A DNA stretch of 64,000 nucleotides from Castellaniella defragrans (GCF_014203015.1 NZ_JACHIB010000010.1:62001-126000), one strand, 5' to 3'; numbered from the stretch's first letter, positions 32,049-43,262 are shown. Notes: generated by a model not told the origin, from the letters alone. A program made the numbers and translations.

Positions 32049-33647
32049 TCAGAGTCCTTCCTCGACCTGGGCGGTGATGATCAGCACCGTGGTCAGCCGC
32101 TGGGTGCTGAGCTGGTTGCCGCCGCCGAGCAGCGCCGGCACGCCCGGATTCAGGCGGCGTTCGGCGGATTCGGCGGTCTGCCGGTCGAAGCCCGACACCA
32201 CCAGCGGCTGGCCCGGCTGCAAGGCCAGCTGCTGCACCGTGCCGTTGCCTTCGATGGTGAGCTGCTGCAGATGCAAGGGATGGTCCTTGTCGCCAAAGGT
32301 GACGGTCTTGAGGGGCTGGGCCACGGTGTTGTCGTAGGCCAGCGACAGCAGGATCCGGCCGTCTTCCTGGGCGTCGGGCACCAGGGTCAGCAGGGAGCCG
32401 ACGGTCTCGGCCTTCTGGTTGACGGACACGGCCGGCACCGCCAGGCCGGTGGCGCCGGAGACCGGCGTGGTCTCGATGCGGTCGATGTACGAGAACGTCG
32501 TCCGCACGGCGTGCGAGACCGGCCGCCGGTTCAGGCCCAGGATGGGCACGCTGCTGCGCCGCACGAGCTGGACGGATTCGCCCAGGGCGCGGATGACGGC
32601 TTCGCTGCCCGAAAACGGCCCCCGGACGATGTCCACCCCCAGCTGTCCGCCGGTGCCGCCGCCCAGGGCCGGCACCGCCAGCCCGGCGGCCAGGCGGGCG
32701 CCGGAGAAGACCAGGTTCCAGTCGATGCCGGCCTGGGCCTGCTCGCTCAGGGCCACGGTCAGCTCCTCGAAGATCAGGCGCACGCGCCGCGTCAGGGCCC
32801 GGTTTTCCCGATCCAGGTAGCGGGCGATGCGGTCCAGCACGTCGGGCGTGTCGGTGACCACGACGGACGCCCCGGCGCCCGGCTCGGCCACCAGCACGCC
32901 GGCCCGGGACAGGAACGGCTCGATCCGTGCGCGGATGGTCTTCATCACGTCCTGGTCGCCGCCGCTCAGGCGGGTGCCCGAGGCGCTGACGAAGCCGCCT
33001 TCGGACGCATCCCGCCCCTGCCCCAGCGAGGCCTGCACGCGCGCGTCGAGCGTGAGCGCCTGGACGTCGAAGACGCGGGTGTCGGTGCGGAAGAATTCGA
33101 TGCGGTCCCGCTCGTAGCGCCAGCGCACCCCCAGATGCGCGCACAGGCGATCCAGGGTCTGCGGCAGGGGCGCCGGGCCGTCGGCCAGATCGAAGGGCTC
33201 GGGCGGATCGGCGGCCGCGGCGCCCTGCCCCGCCTCGCCCGCCAGCCGCGGCAGGAAGAACCCGGACGGCAGCAGGGCGTCGGGACGCACGTGGACCGGG
33301 ATGCCGGTGACGGCGGCGATGCGCCGCGCGATGCGGCGCAGGTCGTCGGTGCCGTCGGCGAACAGCAGGGTGGTGCGCACGCGGGCGCGCAGGGGCGCGG
33401 GCAGCGTCAGCTCGCGGGCCAGCGGCTGCGCCCGCCCGGCCACCCAGGGCCGCTCGATGTCCTGGGCGGCGCGGCGCGCGTCGGCATCGACGGCGGCGCG
33501 GGAAAACCGGCCATGTTCCCCGGACGCGGTGTCGCCCGCCTGGCGGAAATCGTCCGCCGCCTGGCGCAGGCGTTCGGAGAAGGCGCAGCCGGACAGCCCC
33601 AGGCACAGGCACAGGAGGGCCGGCCCGAACCGGCGGGATGTCGTCAT
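32049..33647 (-). CDS. pilN: Lipoprotein secretin of the type IVb pilus
   Basis: 532-residue outer-membrane secretin. A lipobox LGLSGC places the lipidated cysteine at residue 21. An N0-like domain (TDDLRRIARRIAAVTGIPVHV) and N-domain repeats (VVVTDTPDVLDRIARYLDREN) lead to the C-terminal secretin core with GLNRRPVSHAVRT, VGSLLTLVPDAQEDGRILL and RLTTVLIITAQVE. It forms the gated pore for the pilus fibre. The start overlaps the pilL stop (ATGA). Confidence 0.93.
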   Translation of the reverse strand: MTTSRRFGPALLCLCLGLSGCAFSERLRQAADDFRQAGDTASGEHGRFSRAAVDADARRAAQDIERPWVAGRAQPLARELTLPAPLRARVRTTLLFADGTDDLRRIARRIAAVTGIPVHVRPDALLPSGFFLPRLAGEAGQGAAAADPPEPFDLADGPAPLPQTLDRLCAHLGVRWRYERDRIEFFRTDTRVFDVQALTLDARVQASLGQGRDASEGGFVSASGTRLSGGDQDVMKTIRARIEPFLSRAGVLVAEPGAGASVVVTDTPDVLDRIARYLDRENRALTRRVRLIFEELTVALSEQAQAGIDWNLVFSGARLAAGLAVPALGGGTGGQLGVDIVRGPFSGSEAVIRALGESVQLVRRSSVPILGLNRRPVSHAVRTTFSYIDRIETTPVSGATGLAVPAVSVNQKAETVGSLLTLVPDAQEDGRILLSLAYDNTVAQPLKTVTFGDKDHPLHLQQLTIEGNGTVQQLALQPGQPLVVSGFDRQTAESAERRLNPGVPALLGGGNQLSTQRLTTVLIITAQVEEGL

Positions 33648-34780
33648 GACTCGGCTCCCGGCGCCCGCGTGCGGTCGCAGCGCTGCGCCAGCGGCACCAC
33701 GCGCAGGACCCGGTTGGCGTAGAAGCAGGGCTGGACCGGGCGGTCGCCGAGCTCGGTGGCGGACAGCAGGCCGCGCACGGCCGCGCGGAACGAATCGCCA
33801 AAGACGGCGGAGCCCGCCAGGGGAATGTCGGCATCGACGTCCCAGTGCTCCGGCTCGAAGGTCCAGCCCGCGGCATGCGCCCAGCGCCCCAGCGCCCGCC
33901 GGACGTTGCCGTCGGCCGGCGTGACCTCGAAAGACACGGCGGACCCCCTGGCCGGCGCCCGGGCGGCGGATGCGGCCACGGCCGGCGCGGCGCCCGCGTC
34001 CCCGGACGAGGCACCCCCGGCCAGGACCGGCCCCGCAGGCGGCGCGGGCGGCGCGGGCGGATTCGGCGGCACGGGCGGCACGGGCGGCAGCGGGAATGGC
34101 GGCGGCGCGGGGCGCGGCGTGGGCATCGGCAGATGCGCCACCGGCGACCCGGCCGTCCGGCCCCGCATCGGGTCCCGTATCTGCGCCTGCATCCGGTCCG
34201 GCGCCTGCTCGCGTGTCCGCTCCTTCATCGAGCCCGGCATCGAACCCGGCATCGGATCCTGCACCGAGCCCCGTATCCGGTCCGTTCCCGCGCCGCCGGC
34301 ATGCGCCGCGAAAACCGGCTCGGAGCCCACCGGCGCGGGCATGGACGAGGCGCCCTCTGGCGCGGACACGGCCGGAGCGGCCTCCGGCGCCGCCCCCGCG
34401 CCGCGCCAGGCCTCGGCCCACGACAGGCCACCGCGCAGCACGATGCGCTCGGGCACGCCGCTCAGGACCAGGTAGTCCCGCTCGCGCCGGGGCCGCAGCA
34501 GCCGGTCGCCCCGGGCGGTGCGCTCGAACACGGCGGGGGCCGGCTGGTCCGCCGGATACTGCAGCCAGGTCTCGCGCCCGTCGTCGAAGACCTGCAGCGG
34601 TGCAAGCGCCGGATCGCCCGCGATGCGCCAGTCGAAGCGGTAGACGCCGGGCGGATTCGCCAGCCCCGCCAGATCGCGCCACCAGGCGCCGTCCGCCGGG
34701 GCGGCGCAGCCCCCCAGCCCGGCCAGCCCCGCCAGCAGCAGCCCCGCACGCCCCATCCTGACACGCCTCATCCTGATCAT
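33644..34780 (-). CDS. pilL: PilL-type lipoprotein: VirB9/TrbG-like domain fused to TcpQ-like domain
   Basis: 378-residue lipoprotein (lipobox LAGLGGC, Cys25) heading the pilus operon. Residues about 43-112 (YRFDWRIAGD, ETWLQYPADQPAPAVF, RDYLVLSGVPERIVLRGG) follow the pattern of the N-terminal domain of VirB9/TrbG/CagX conjugation proteins. A low-complexity linker of roughly 170 residues, with Met-Pro-Gly-Ser repeats and a Pro-rich run, leads to a C-terminal domain (FEVTPADGNVRRALGRWAHA, GWTFEPEHWDVDADIPL) like TcpQ, which stabilises the secretin in type IVb pili. It is probably the secretin pilotin or cap. The VirB9 assignment rests on motif pattern only. Confidence 0.8.
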   Translation of the reverse strand: MIRMRRVRMGRAGLLLAGLAGLGGCAAPADGAWWRDLAGLANPPGVYRFDWRIAGDPALAPLQVFDDGRETWLQYPADQPAPAVFERTARGDRLLRPRRERDYLVLSGVPERIVLRGGLSWAEAWRGAGAAPEAAPAVSAPEGASSMPAPVGSEPVFAAHAGGAGTDRIRGSVQDPMPGSMPGSMKERTREQAPDRMQAQIRDPMRGRTAGSPVAHLPMPTPRPAPPPFPLPPVPPVPPNPPAPPAPPAGPVLAGGASSGDAGAAPAVAASAARAPARGSAVSFEVTPADGNVRRALGRWAHAAGWTFEPEHWDVDADIPLAGSAVFGDSFRAAVRGLLSATELGDRPVQPCFYANRVLRVVPLAQRCDRTRAPGAES

Positions 34781-35087
34781 GGTTTCCCTCCGGCGACACC
34801 GCGGTCGTGAATCACGGTGTCCATGGTGGCGTGCTCCGACGCGGGCCGCCAGACTGGGAAATACGAACGGACGAAAAGGTCCGCCCCCGGGACCGTGCCG
34901 TGAAATCGGCGCGGCCTCCGGGGGCGGAGGACGTCAGAAAGCGGGAACTTCGGCGGCCCCGGCAGTCATGCCGGAGCCGGGATCGCCGAAGCCGGAACCA
35001 GAATCGAAACCGGAGCCGAAGGCCGGAGCCGGGCCCGGACCGGCCCCGGCGATCACGCCGAAGCCAGGCCCCGCGCCGGCGCCGCGA
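34781..35087. other. Intergenic region upstream of pilL with GAGCC/GAAGCC-rich tract
   Basis: 307 bp without a supported gene. It holds the pilL promoter region and the 3' side of the UgpB-like gene. A perfect hairpin CCTCCG-GGGG-CGGAGG lies at 34915-34930. From about 34976 to 35072 the DNA is a degenerate hexamer array around CCGGAGCC/CCGAAGCC. On the plus strand it could encode a Pro-Glu-Pro-Lys run, but no start site or coding evidence supports that. No clear -35/-10 pair was found. Confidence 0.6.
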
Positions 35088-36401
35088 TCAGCGCTGGCGC
35101 ACCAGGTTGTTGGCCTCCAGCGCCGCCGTCTTCAGGGCGGTGACGGCAGGCTGCTGGCCGCTCAGGGCGGAATCCAGGATCTGCTGGAAGCGCGAACGGA
35201 TGGCCGGATAGTTGTGGATGCGGAAGCCCTGGGCCGTCAGGACGGACTTGCCGCTGTAGACGGCCACCAGATCGCGCCACTGGCCGAGGTTGGCGTAGTA
35301 GCTGGCGGGCGTGGCGTCGAACGCGGCCTGGGTCAGCGGCAGGAAGCCGGTCTGCTGGTACCAGCGCGCCGCCTGCTCGGGCTGCGACAGCCAGCCCAGG
35401 AAGGCGGCCGTGGCATCGGTGACGGGCTTGGCGGTCTTCATGACCCACAGGCCCGCGCCGCTGACGAAGGGGTTGCCGGGGGTGCGCGTGACTTCGGGGT
35501 AGTACGGCAGGCCGGACACCGCGTAACGCAGCTTGCGCTGGCCGAGGAATTCGCCGATGTGGCCGGAGCTGGACATCAGCACGGCGCATTCGCCCTGGGC
35601 GAAGCGGCTGACGGAGCGCATGCCGGCGTCCGGGCGCACCATGATCTCGGAGCGCACCCAGCTGATCATCAGCGCCAGGTGGCGCACGTAGGTGGAATCG
35701 AAGGAGAAGCTGGGCAGGCCCTTGGCCTTCAGGCCGTTGTCGGCGCTGGCGTAGAGCTGGTTGTTGACCGCCGCCAGGTTTTCCAGGTTGATCGACACCG
35801 GCAGGTCGGAGGTGAGCGGGCACTTGCGCGAGCCGTTGTTGGCCAGGGTGACGAGCTGGCCCTGCAGCTCCATCCAGGTGCGCTGCGGCACGGCGGGCGT
35901 CAGCTTGGCCTTCTTGAAGGCGTCCTGGTTGTAGTACATGACGGGGATTTCCAGCATGTACGGGAAGGCCATGAGCTGCCCCTTGGCGTCATGGATGAAG
36001 GCGTTGTCCGGGGACACGAACCAGCGCGTGTTCTTCAGCGCCGAGGACTTCTGCAGCGCGTGGAACGGCTGCACGTAGCTGCGCTGGGCGATGTCTTCCA
36101 GCGTGTGGCTGTCGCCGATCTGCGCCAGGGCGGGCAGGCTCTTGGACTGGGCGGCGGCGCCCAGCGCCTGGTCGAGCGCCTCGGGCGTGTCGAAGGCGCG
36201 CACCACGACCTTCACGTCGGACTGGCTGCGGTTGTAGGCCTTGACCAGATCCTGGAAGGTCTCGGCGTTGTGGCCCTTGAGGGTGTGCCAGACCGGCACT
36301 TCGGTCGCCGCCCAGGCGGGCGCGGTCGCAACAGCGGCCGCGAGCAGCCAGACAGCGCGCATCCCCGGGCGCAAGATGCCGGAGCCGGAAGGAAAATTCA
36401 T
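35088..36401 (-). CDS. UgpB-like extracellular solute-binding protein, unpaired
   Basis: 437-residue cluster-D/family 1 binding protein resembling UgpB (sn-glycerol-3-phosphate and related solutes). Signal peptide MRAVWLLAAAVATAPAWAA (from Met14) suggests either start is usable. Shared landmarks are VPVWHTLKG, IPVMYYNQDAFKKAKL, GECAVLMSSSGHIGEF, GAGLWVMKTAKPV and QTGFLPLTQAAFDA. Unusually, no permease or ATPase gene is adjacent. It lies 6 bp after the DadA-like gene, so both are co-transcribed. The ligand may not be glycerol phosphate; a substrate tied to the dehydrogenase is possible. Confidence 0.87.
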   Translation of the reverse strand: MNFPSGSGILRPGMRAVWLLAAAVATAPAWAATEVPVWHTLKGHNAETFQDLVKAYNRSQSDVKVVVRAFDTPEALDQALGAAAQSKSLPALAQIGDSHTLEDIAQRSYVQPFHALQKSSALKNTRWFVSPDNAFIHDAKGQLMAFPYMLEIPVMYYNQDAFKKAKLTPAVPQRTWMELQGQLVTLANNGSRKCPLTSDLPVSINLENLAAVNNQLYASADNGLKAKGLPSFSFDSTYVRHLALMISWVRSEIMVRPDAGMRSVSRFAQGECAVLMSSSGHIGEFLGQRKLRYAVSGLPYYPEVTRTPGNPFVSGAGLWVMKTAKPVTDATAAFLGWLSQPEQAARWYQQTGFLPLTQAAFDATPASYYANLGQWRDLVAVYSGKSVLTAQGFRIHNYPAIRSRFQQILDSALSGQQPAVTALKTAALEANNLVRQR

Positions 36402-36407
36402 GATGTT

Positions 36408-37661
36408 TCAATCCAAAAAGGGAAAGTCGATATCCGGCGTCCTGCCGGACACCAGGTCGGCCAGCACCCTGCCGGAACCCGCCCCCATGGTCCAGCCGAG
36501 GCTGCCATGGCCCGTGTTCAGGTAGAGATTGCGTATGCGGGTACGGCCGATGAGGGGGACGTTGGAAGGCGTCGTGGGCCGCAGGCCGGACCAGAACTGA
36601 ACATTAGCAAAATCGAGGGCGCTTGGGAACAGGGCGCGGGCGTGCTCGACCAGCCGATTGCAACGTCCGGTATCGAGGGCGCGGGAATAGCCGCCGATCT
36701 CGGCCGTGCCCGCCATGCGCAGACGGTCGCCCAGGCGCGAGAAGACGATCTTGGCTTCCTGGTCGACCAGGCTCACCATGGGTGCGGCCGCCGGGTCGCG
36801 CAGGCGGAAGGTCGCGGAATAGCCCTTGGCCGGCCAGACCGGGCAGGACAGGCCCAGCGGCGCCGTCAGCTCGGGCGTGAAGCTGCCCAGGGCCAGCACG
36901 TAGGCGTCGGCCTGCAGGGGCCGGAAATAGCCGTCGGGCTCGATCAGTTCGGCCACGGAGATGCGCCCGTCCACGGGCACCAGCCGGTTCACCCGGGTGC
37001 CGTAGCGGAAGACGACGCCCGCGTCCCGCGCCCGTTCGGCCAGGGCGCGGGTGAACAGGTGCACGTCGCCCGACTCGTCGTCCGCCGTGAAGTCGCCGCC
37101 GACGATCGGATCCCGCGACGCCGCCAGGGCCGGTTCGATGCGCAGGACCTCGGCCGCGTCGACGATGCGCCGGTCCACGCCCAGTTCGCGCATGCGCGCG
37201 GCGCTGGCGCGGGCGTACTCGAATTCGCGCGGATCGCGGTAGAAGGCGAGGATGCCGCGTTCGAGGTGGTCGTATTCGATGCCCAGTTCCGCGCGCAGTC
37301 CGCGCAGCGTGGCGCGGCTGTACTGCGCCAGGGCCACCATGGCGCGCAGGTTCGCCGCGAAGCGCGGCCCGCGGCATTCGTTGAGGAAGCGCGCGCACCA
37401 CAGCCACTGGCGCGGATCGAGGCGCGGCGACACGCGCAGCGGCGCGTCGGCGCGCCCGAGCCAGCGCAGCACCTTGCGCAGCGTGTGCGCGCTGGCCCAG
37501 GGCTCGGCGTAGCAGACGGAGATCTGCCCGCCGTTGGCCCGGCTGGTCTCCAGGGCCGCGCCCGGCCGGCGCTCGACGACCTCGACCTCGTGGCCGGCGC
37601 GCGCCAGCCACCACGCGCTGGACACCCCGATGATGCCCGCGCCGAAGACGGCGACTTTCAT
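36408..37661 (-). CDS. DadA-like D-amino acid dehydrogenase / FAD-dependent amine oxidase
   Basis: 417-residue DAO/DadA-family flavoenzyme. The N-terminal FAD motif is VAVFGAGIIGVSSAWWLARAGHEVEVVERR. The DadA-specific segment ETSRANGGQISVCYAEPWAS and the C-terminal NLYLNTGHGSLGWTMGAGSG are both present, with the length of DadA (432 in E. coli). The expected reaction is oxidative deamination of a D-amino acid with electrons to the quinone pool. No alanine racemase neighbour is present. Its ribosome-binding site and start codon lie inside a repeat that is duplicated upstream. Confidence 0.9.
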   Translation of the reverse strand: MKVAVFGAGIIGVSSAWWLARAGHEVEVVERRPGAALETSRANGGQISVCYAEPWASAHTLRKVLRWLGRADAPLRVSPRLDPRQWLWCARFLNECRGPRFAANLRAMVALAQYSRATLRGLRAELGIEYDHLERGILAFYRDPREFEYARASAARMRELGVDRRIVDAAEVLRIEPALAASRDPIVGGDFTADDESGDVHLFTRALAERARDAGVVFRYGTRVNRLVPVDGRISVAELIEPDGYFRPLQADAYVLALGSFTPELTAPLGLSCPVWPAKGYSATFRLRDPAAAPMVSLVDQEAKIVFSRLGDRLRMAGTAEIGGYSRALDTGRCNRLVEHARALFPSALDFANVQFWSGLRPTTPSNVPLIGRTRIRNLYLNTGHGSLGWTMGAGSGRVLADLVSGRTPDIDFPFLD

Positions 37662-37850
37662 CGCAGGACCGCTCCAAGATGAAAGGCGCCCCCCCTGGGG
37701 GGATGAGCCCGGACACAGGGCAGTCCTTGAGGACTGTCCTGCGCCTGGCGAATCCGAGCGGCATGCAGGCCACGAGGTGGACAGCAAGCCGCAGGCGCAG
37801 CGTGGGGGGTATTTTTCATCGCAGGACCGCTCCAGGATGAAAGGCGCCCC
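37656..37850 (-). repeat. Repeat element duplicating the dadA start (37-bp direct repeats)
   Basis: A 37-bp sequence at 37656-37692 recurs at 37814-37850 with one mismatch, 158 bp apart. Read on the minus strand, each copy holds GGAGCGGTCCTGCG followed by ATGAAA. The segment between has a CCCCCC-T-GGGGGG palindrome (37690-37702) and CAGTCCT-TG-AGGACTG (37721-37736). It fills the whole gap between the reductase stop and dadA. It looks like an inserted or duplicated intergenic element, perhaps of a multi-copy family. Confidence 0.85.
37658..37819 (-). CDS. 53-codon ORF coupled to dadA (leader-like)
   Basis: The ORF starts at the upstream copy of the duplicated ribosome-binding site and ATG (MKNTPHAAPAACCPPRGLHA...) and ends GAFHLGAVLR. 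Its TGA overlaps the dadA ATG by the ATGA arrangement. Composition is Pro/Arg/Ala/Cys-rich, with no recognisable domain. It may be a translated by-product of the repeat or a leader peptide that couples translation into dadA. Confidence 0.35.
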   Translation of the reverse strand: MKNTPHAAPAACCPPRGLHAARIRQAQDSPQGLPCVRAHPPRGGAFHLGAVLR

Positions 37851-38897
37851 TCATGCTTCGACCCTCGCCAGGTCCGCCGCCGAGGTGAAGGCGTCGGCGT
37901 GGAAGGCCTCGGGCGGCAGCCCGCACTGCTGCACGAAATCGCGGCGCGCGGCCTCGACCATGGCGGGCGCGCCGCAGGCATAGACCTGGTGGCCGGACAG
38001 GTCGGGCAGGTCGTCCATGACCGCCTGGTGCACCCAGCCCGTGCGCCCCGTCCAGCCGTCGCCGGGCGCGGCCTCGGACAGGACCGGCACGAAGCGGAAG
38101 CCCGGCAGGCGCTCGCGCCATGCGAGCGCCAGGTCCCGCCGGTACAGGTCGGCGGGGCGGCGTCCGCCCCAGTACAGCGTCGCCGGGCGCGTGTCGCCGC
38201 GCTCCAGCATGCCTTCGATCATGGCCTGGATGGGGGCGAAGCCCGTGCCGCTGGCGAGGAAGACGATCGGCCGCGGGTCGTCGGGATCCAGGAAGAACGA
38301 ACCCAGCGGGCCTTCGATGCGCAGGATCTCGCGCGGCTTGAGCGGCTCGGCGCCCGCGCCGAAGACCCGGCTGGTGAACAGGCCGCCGGGCATGTGGCGC
38401 ACGTGCAGGCGCACCCGGTGGTCGTCGGCCCGGGCGCAGGCCATGGAATAGCTGCGCCGGCTGCCGTCCTTGAGGATGAATTCCAGGTACTGGCCGGGCT
38501 GGAAGCGGAAGGCCTCGGCCGAGGGCAGCTGCAGGGTGATCTCCATCACGTCGGGCGCCAGGGGCTCCAGGGACAGCACCCGCACGGGCATCTTGCGCAC
38601 CACGATGTCGTCGGCCATGCGGACCTCGCGGGCCTCGATCACCAGGTCGGAGGACGGGCGCGCCTGGCACAGCAGGGTATGCCCCCGGGCCAGGTCGGCC
38701 GCGTCCAGGATGCGGGCCGGCGCCGGCCCCGCGTCGTATTCGCCCGAGACCACCCGCCCCTCGCAGGTGGAGCAGGTGCCGTTGCGGCAGCTGTAGGGCA
38801 GGACGATGCCGGCCGCCAGGGCGGCATCCAGGACCGTCTGCCCCGGCTCGACCGTGAATGCCCGGTTGGCCGGCAGCACCGTGACCTTGAAGCTCAT
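37851..38897 (-). CDS. Ferredoxin-domain NAD(P)H oxidoreductase (AscD-like)
   Basis: 348-residue electron-transfer flavoprotein. The N-terminal plant-type [2Fe-2S] domain has the cluster ligands in PYSCRNGTCSTCEGRV and a fourth Cys in TLLCQARP. It is followed by an FAD-binding domain (RSYSMACARADDHRVRLHVR, with the R-x-Y-S motif) and an NAD-binding domain (PIVFLASGTGFAPIQAM; HQVYACGAPAMVEAARRDF). Bordetella relatives are often labelled CDP-6-deoxy-delta-3,4-glucoseen reductase, but no such sugar pathway is visible. It probably feeds electrons to an oxygenase or reductase encoded elsewhere. Confidence 0.9.
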   Translation of the reverse strand: MSFKVTVLPANRAFTVEPGQTVLDAALAAGIVLPYSCRNGTCSTCEGRVVSGEYDAGPAPARILDAADLARGHTLLCQARPSSDLVIEAREVRMADDIVVRKMPVRVLSLEPLAPDVMEITLQLPSAEAFRFQPGQYLEFILKDGSRRSYSMACARADDHRVRLHVRHMPGGLFTSRVFGAGAEPLKPREILRIEGPLGSFFLDPDDPRPIVFLASGTGFAPIQAMIEGMLERGDTRPATLYWGGRRPADLYRRDLALAWRERLPGFRFVPVLSEAAPGDGWTGRTGWVHQAVMDDLPDLSGHQVYACGAPAMVEAARRDFVQQCGLPPEAFHADAFTSAADLARVEA

Positions 38898-38939
38898 GAT
38901 GTGGATTCCATCGGCGTGTTGCAGTGCAGGAACCCTATT

Positions 38940-41264
38940 CTAGTCCCCCGCCCCGCCCCCCGCTCCCGGCCAGAGGCTGGGCTGCTTGATCTTGACGTCC
39001 AGCAGGCGGCCCTTGCGCGCCCGCCGGCCGGCGTACTGGGCGAGTTCCTCGGGCGTCAGGACCAGCTCCGTGTCGCGCGCCCGGTAGATGCCGCGCAGCA
39101 CCACGCCCGAGGCGCCCACGCCGGCCCACTGGGCGATGCGGTCGTCCTCGTCCAGTCCCATCAGGATGGTGCCGCGCCCGCCGCTCGCCAGGGTCTTGAG
39201 CTCGTCGAGCGCCACCACCAGGAACTTGCCCTTGCGGCTGAGCAGGGCCACGGCCGTGTCGTCCGGACGCAACAGCAGCGGCTTGAGCAGCGTGTCGCCC
39301 TTGTCCAGCGTGATGAACTGCTTGCCGGCGTGCTGGCGGGTGGACAGGTCGCCGATCCGCGCCAGGAAGCCGTAGCCGGACGCCGCGCCCAGCAGCACCC
39401 GCCGGTCGGGCGCGCCCGCCAGCATGTGGACGATGCGGCTGCCCGGCTCCAGGCCGATCATCGAGGTCACCGGCTGCCCGTCGCCGCGCGCCGACGGCAG
39501 GCTGGCCACCGCGATGCTGTAGGAGCGGCCGGTGCTGGACAGGGCCATGAGCTCGTGCGTGCTGCGGCATTCGATGGCGTCGTAGAGCGAATCGCCGGTC
39601 TTGAAGCCGAACTGCGCCGGATCGTGGCCGTGCCCCTGACGGGCGCGCAGCCAGCCCTTCTGGGACACCACCACCGTGACGGGTTCGTCCACCACCTGGG
39701 TTTCCAGGACGGCGCGCTCGGCCGGCTCGATCAGCGTGCGGCGGTCGTCGCCGTACTGCTTGGCGTCGGCCTCGATCTCGCGGATCATCAGGCGCTTGAA
39801 GGCGGCGGGATCGTCCAGCAGCTCCTGCAGCGCCAGTTGGTCCGCGCGCTTCTGCGCCAGTTCCTGCTCGATGCGGATGCCTTCCAGCCGGGCCAGCTGG
39901 CGCAGGCGCATTTCCAGGATGTCGTCGGCCTGGCGCTCGGTGAGGCGGAAGCGCTCCATCAGCGCCGCGCGGGGATCGTCCGCCTCGCGGATGGTGCGGA
40001 TGACCTCGTCCACGTTCAGGTAGACGATGCTGCGGCCTTCCAGGATGTGGATGCGGTCCAGCACCTTGTCCAGGCGGTGGCGGGTGCGCCGCGTGACCGT
40101 CCCGGCGCGGAAGGCCAGCCAGGACTCCAGGATCTGGCGCAGGCTGCGCTGGCCCGGGCGCCCGTCGGTGTCGATGCACACCAGGTTCACCGGCACGTTG
40201 CCTTCCAGGCCGGTGCGCACCAGCAGCATGTTGACGAACTCGTCGCGGTCGATGCGGCTGGTCTTGGGCTCGAAGACCAGCCGCACGGGGTCCTGCTTGC
40301 CGGATTCGTCGCGTACCGAATCCAGCATGCCCAGCACCAGCGCCTTGGTCTGCTGCTGCTCGGCCGACAGGGACTTCTTGCCGGCGCGCGGCTTGGGATT
40401 GGTCAGGTCCTCGATGGTCTCCAGGATCTTCTGGGCCGAGGCGCCGGGCGGCAGTTCGGTGACCACCAGCTGCCACTGGCCGCGCGCCATGTCCTCGAAG
40501 TGCCAGCGCGCGCGGGCCTTCAGCGTGCCGCGGCCGCTGGCGTAGATCTGGGCGATGTCCCCGGGCGGCGTGATGATCTGGCCGCCGCCGGGAAAGTCCG
40601 GCCCCGGCACGCGGGCGTACAGGTCTTCGTCGGGCAGGCCCGGCTTGCGCAGCAGGGCCACGCAGGCGTCGGCGACCTCGCGCAGGTTGTGCGAGGGGAT
40701 CTCCGTGGCCATGCCCACCGCGATGCCCGAGGCGCCGTTCAGCAGCACGACGGGCAGGCGCGCCGGCAGGCACACGGGCTCCTGCTGGCTGCCGTCGTAG
40801 TTGGCCGCGAAATCGACCGTGCCCTCGTCCAGCTCGTCGAGCAGCAGCCGGGAGAACGGCGTCAGGCGGGCCTCGGTGTAGCGCATGGCGGCGGCGTTGT
40901 CGCCGTCGCGCGAGCCGAAGTTGCCCTGCCCGTCGATCAGCGGATAGCGCAGGGCGAAGTCCTGCGCCATGCGCACCATGGCGTCGTAGGCCGCCTGGTC
41001 GCCGTGCGGATGGTATTTGCCCAGCACGTCGCCCACCACGCGGGCGGACTTCACGGGCCGCGCCTGCGGCCCCAGGCCCATGGCGTCCATGGCGTACAGG
41101 ATGCGCCGCTGCACCGGCTTCTGGCCGTCGGACACCTCCGGCAGCGCGCGGCCGCGCACCACCGACACGGCGTAGTCCAGGTAGGCCTGCTCGGCGTAGC
41201 ACGCCAGCACCAGGCCGTCGTCGTCCCCGCCGTTCGATTCACTCCGATTCAGATCCAGATCCAT
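38940..41264 (-). CDS. parC: DNA topoisomerase IV subunit A
   Basis: 774-residue ParC, the DNA-cleaving subunit of topoisomerase IV, which decatenates daughter chromosomes. The winged-helix/tower start is [26 protein letters not shown]. The catalytic tyrosine is in [15 protein letters not shown] (about residue 128). The conserved [17 protein letters not shown]-like segment is present as [20 protein letters not shown]. The C-terminal domain has weak GyrA-box-like blades, as expected for ParC. It is 9 bp after parE, in the same operon. Confidence 0.96.
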   Translation of the reverse strand: MDLDLNRSESNGGDDDGLVLACYAEQAYLDYAVSVVRGRALPEVSDGQKPVQRRILYAMDAMGLGPQARPVKSARVVGDVLGKYHPHGDQAAYDAMVRMAQDFALRYPLIDGQGNFGSRDGDNAAAMRYTEARLTPFSRLLLDELDEGTVDFAANYDGSQQEPVCLPARLPVVLLNGASGIAVGMATEIPSHNLREVADACVALLRKPGLPDEDLYARVPGPDFPGGGQIITPPGDIAQIYASGRGTLKARARWHFEDMARGQWQLVVTELPPGASAQKILETIEDLTNPKPRAGKKSLSAEQQQTKALVLGMLDSVRDESGKQDPVRLVFEPKTSRIDRDEFVNMLLVRTGLEGNVPVNLVCIDTDGRPGQRSLRQILESWLAFRAGTVTRRTRHRLDKVLDRIHILEGRSIVYLNVDEVIRTIREADDPRAALMERFRLTERQADDILEMRLRQLARLEGIRIEQELAQKRADQLALQELLDDPAAFKRLMIREIEADAKQYGDDRRTLIEPAERAVLETQVVDEPVTVVVSQKGWLRARQGHGHDPAQFGFKTGDSLYDAIECRSTHELMALSSTGRSYSIAVASLPSARGDGQPVTSMIGLEPGSRIVHMLAGAPDRRVLLGAASGYGFLARIGDLSTRQHAGKQFITLDKGDTLLKPLLLRPDDTAVALLSRKGKFLVVALDELKTLASGGRGTILMGLDEDDRIAQWAGVGASGVVLRGIYRARDTELVLTPEELAQYAGRRARKGRLLDVKIKQPSLWPGAGGGAGD

Positions 41265-41273
41265 TCCCGTTCC

Positions 41274-43262
<1,989 letters not shown>

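Noticed and set aside
37851-38897. Literal role as CDP-6-deoxy-delta-3,4-glucoseen reductase
   Set aside because: The protein family fits, but no dideoxysugar biosynthesis genes are present, so only a generic ferredoxin-type reductase call is supported.
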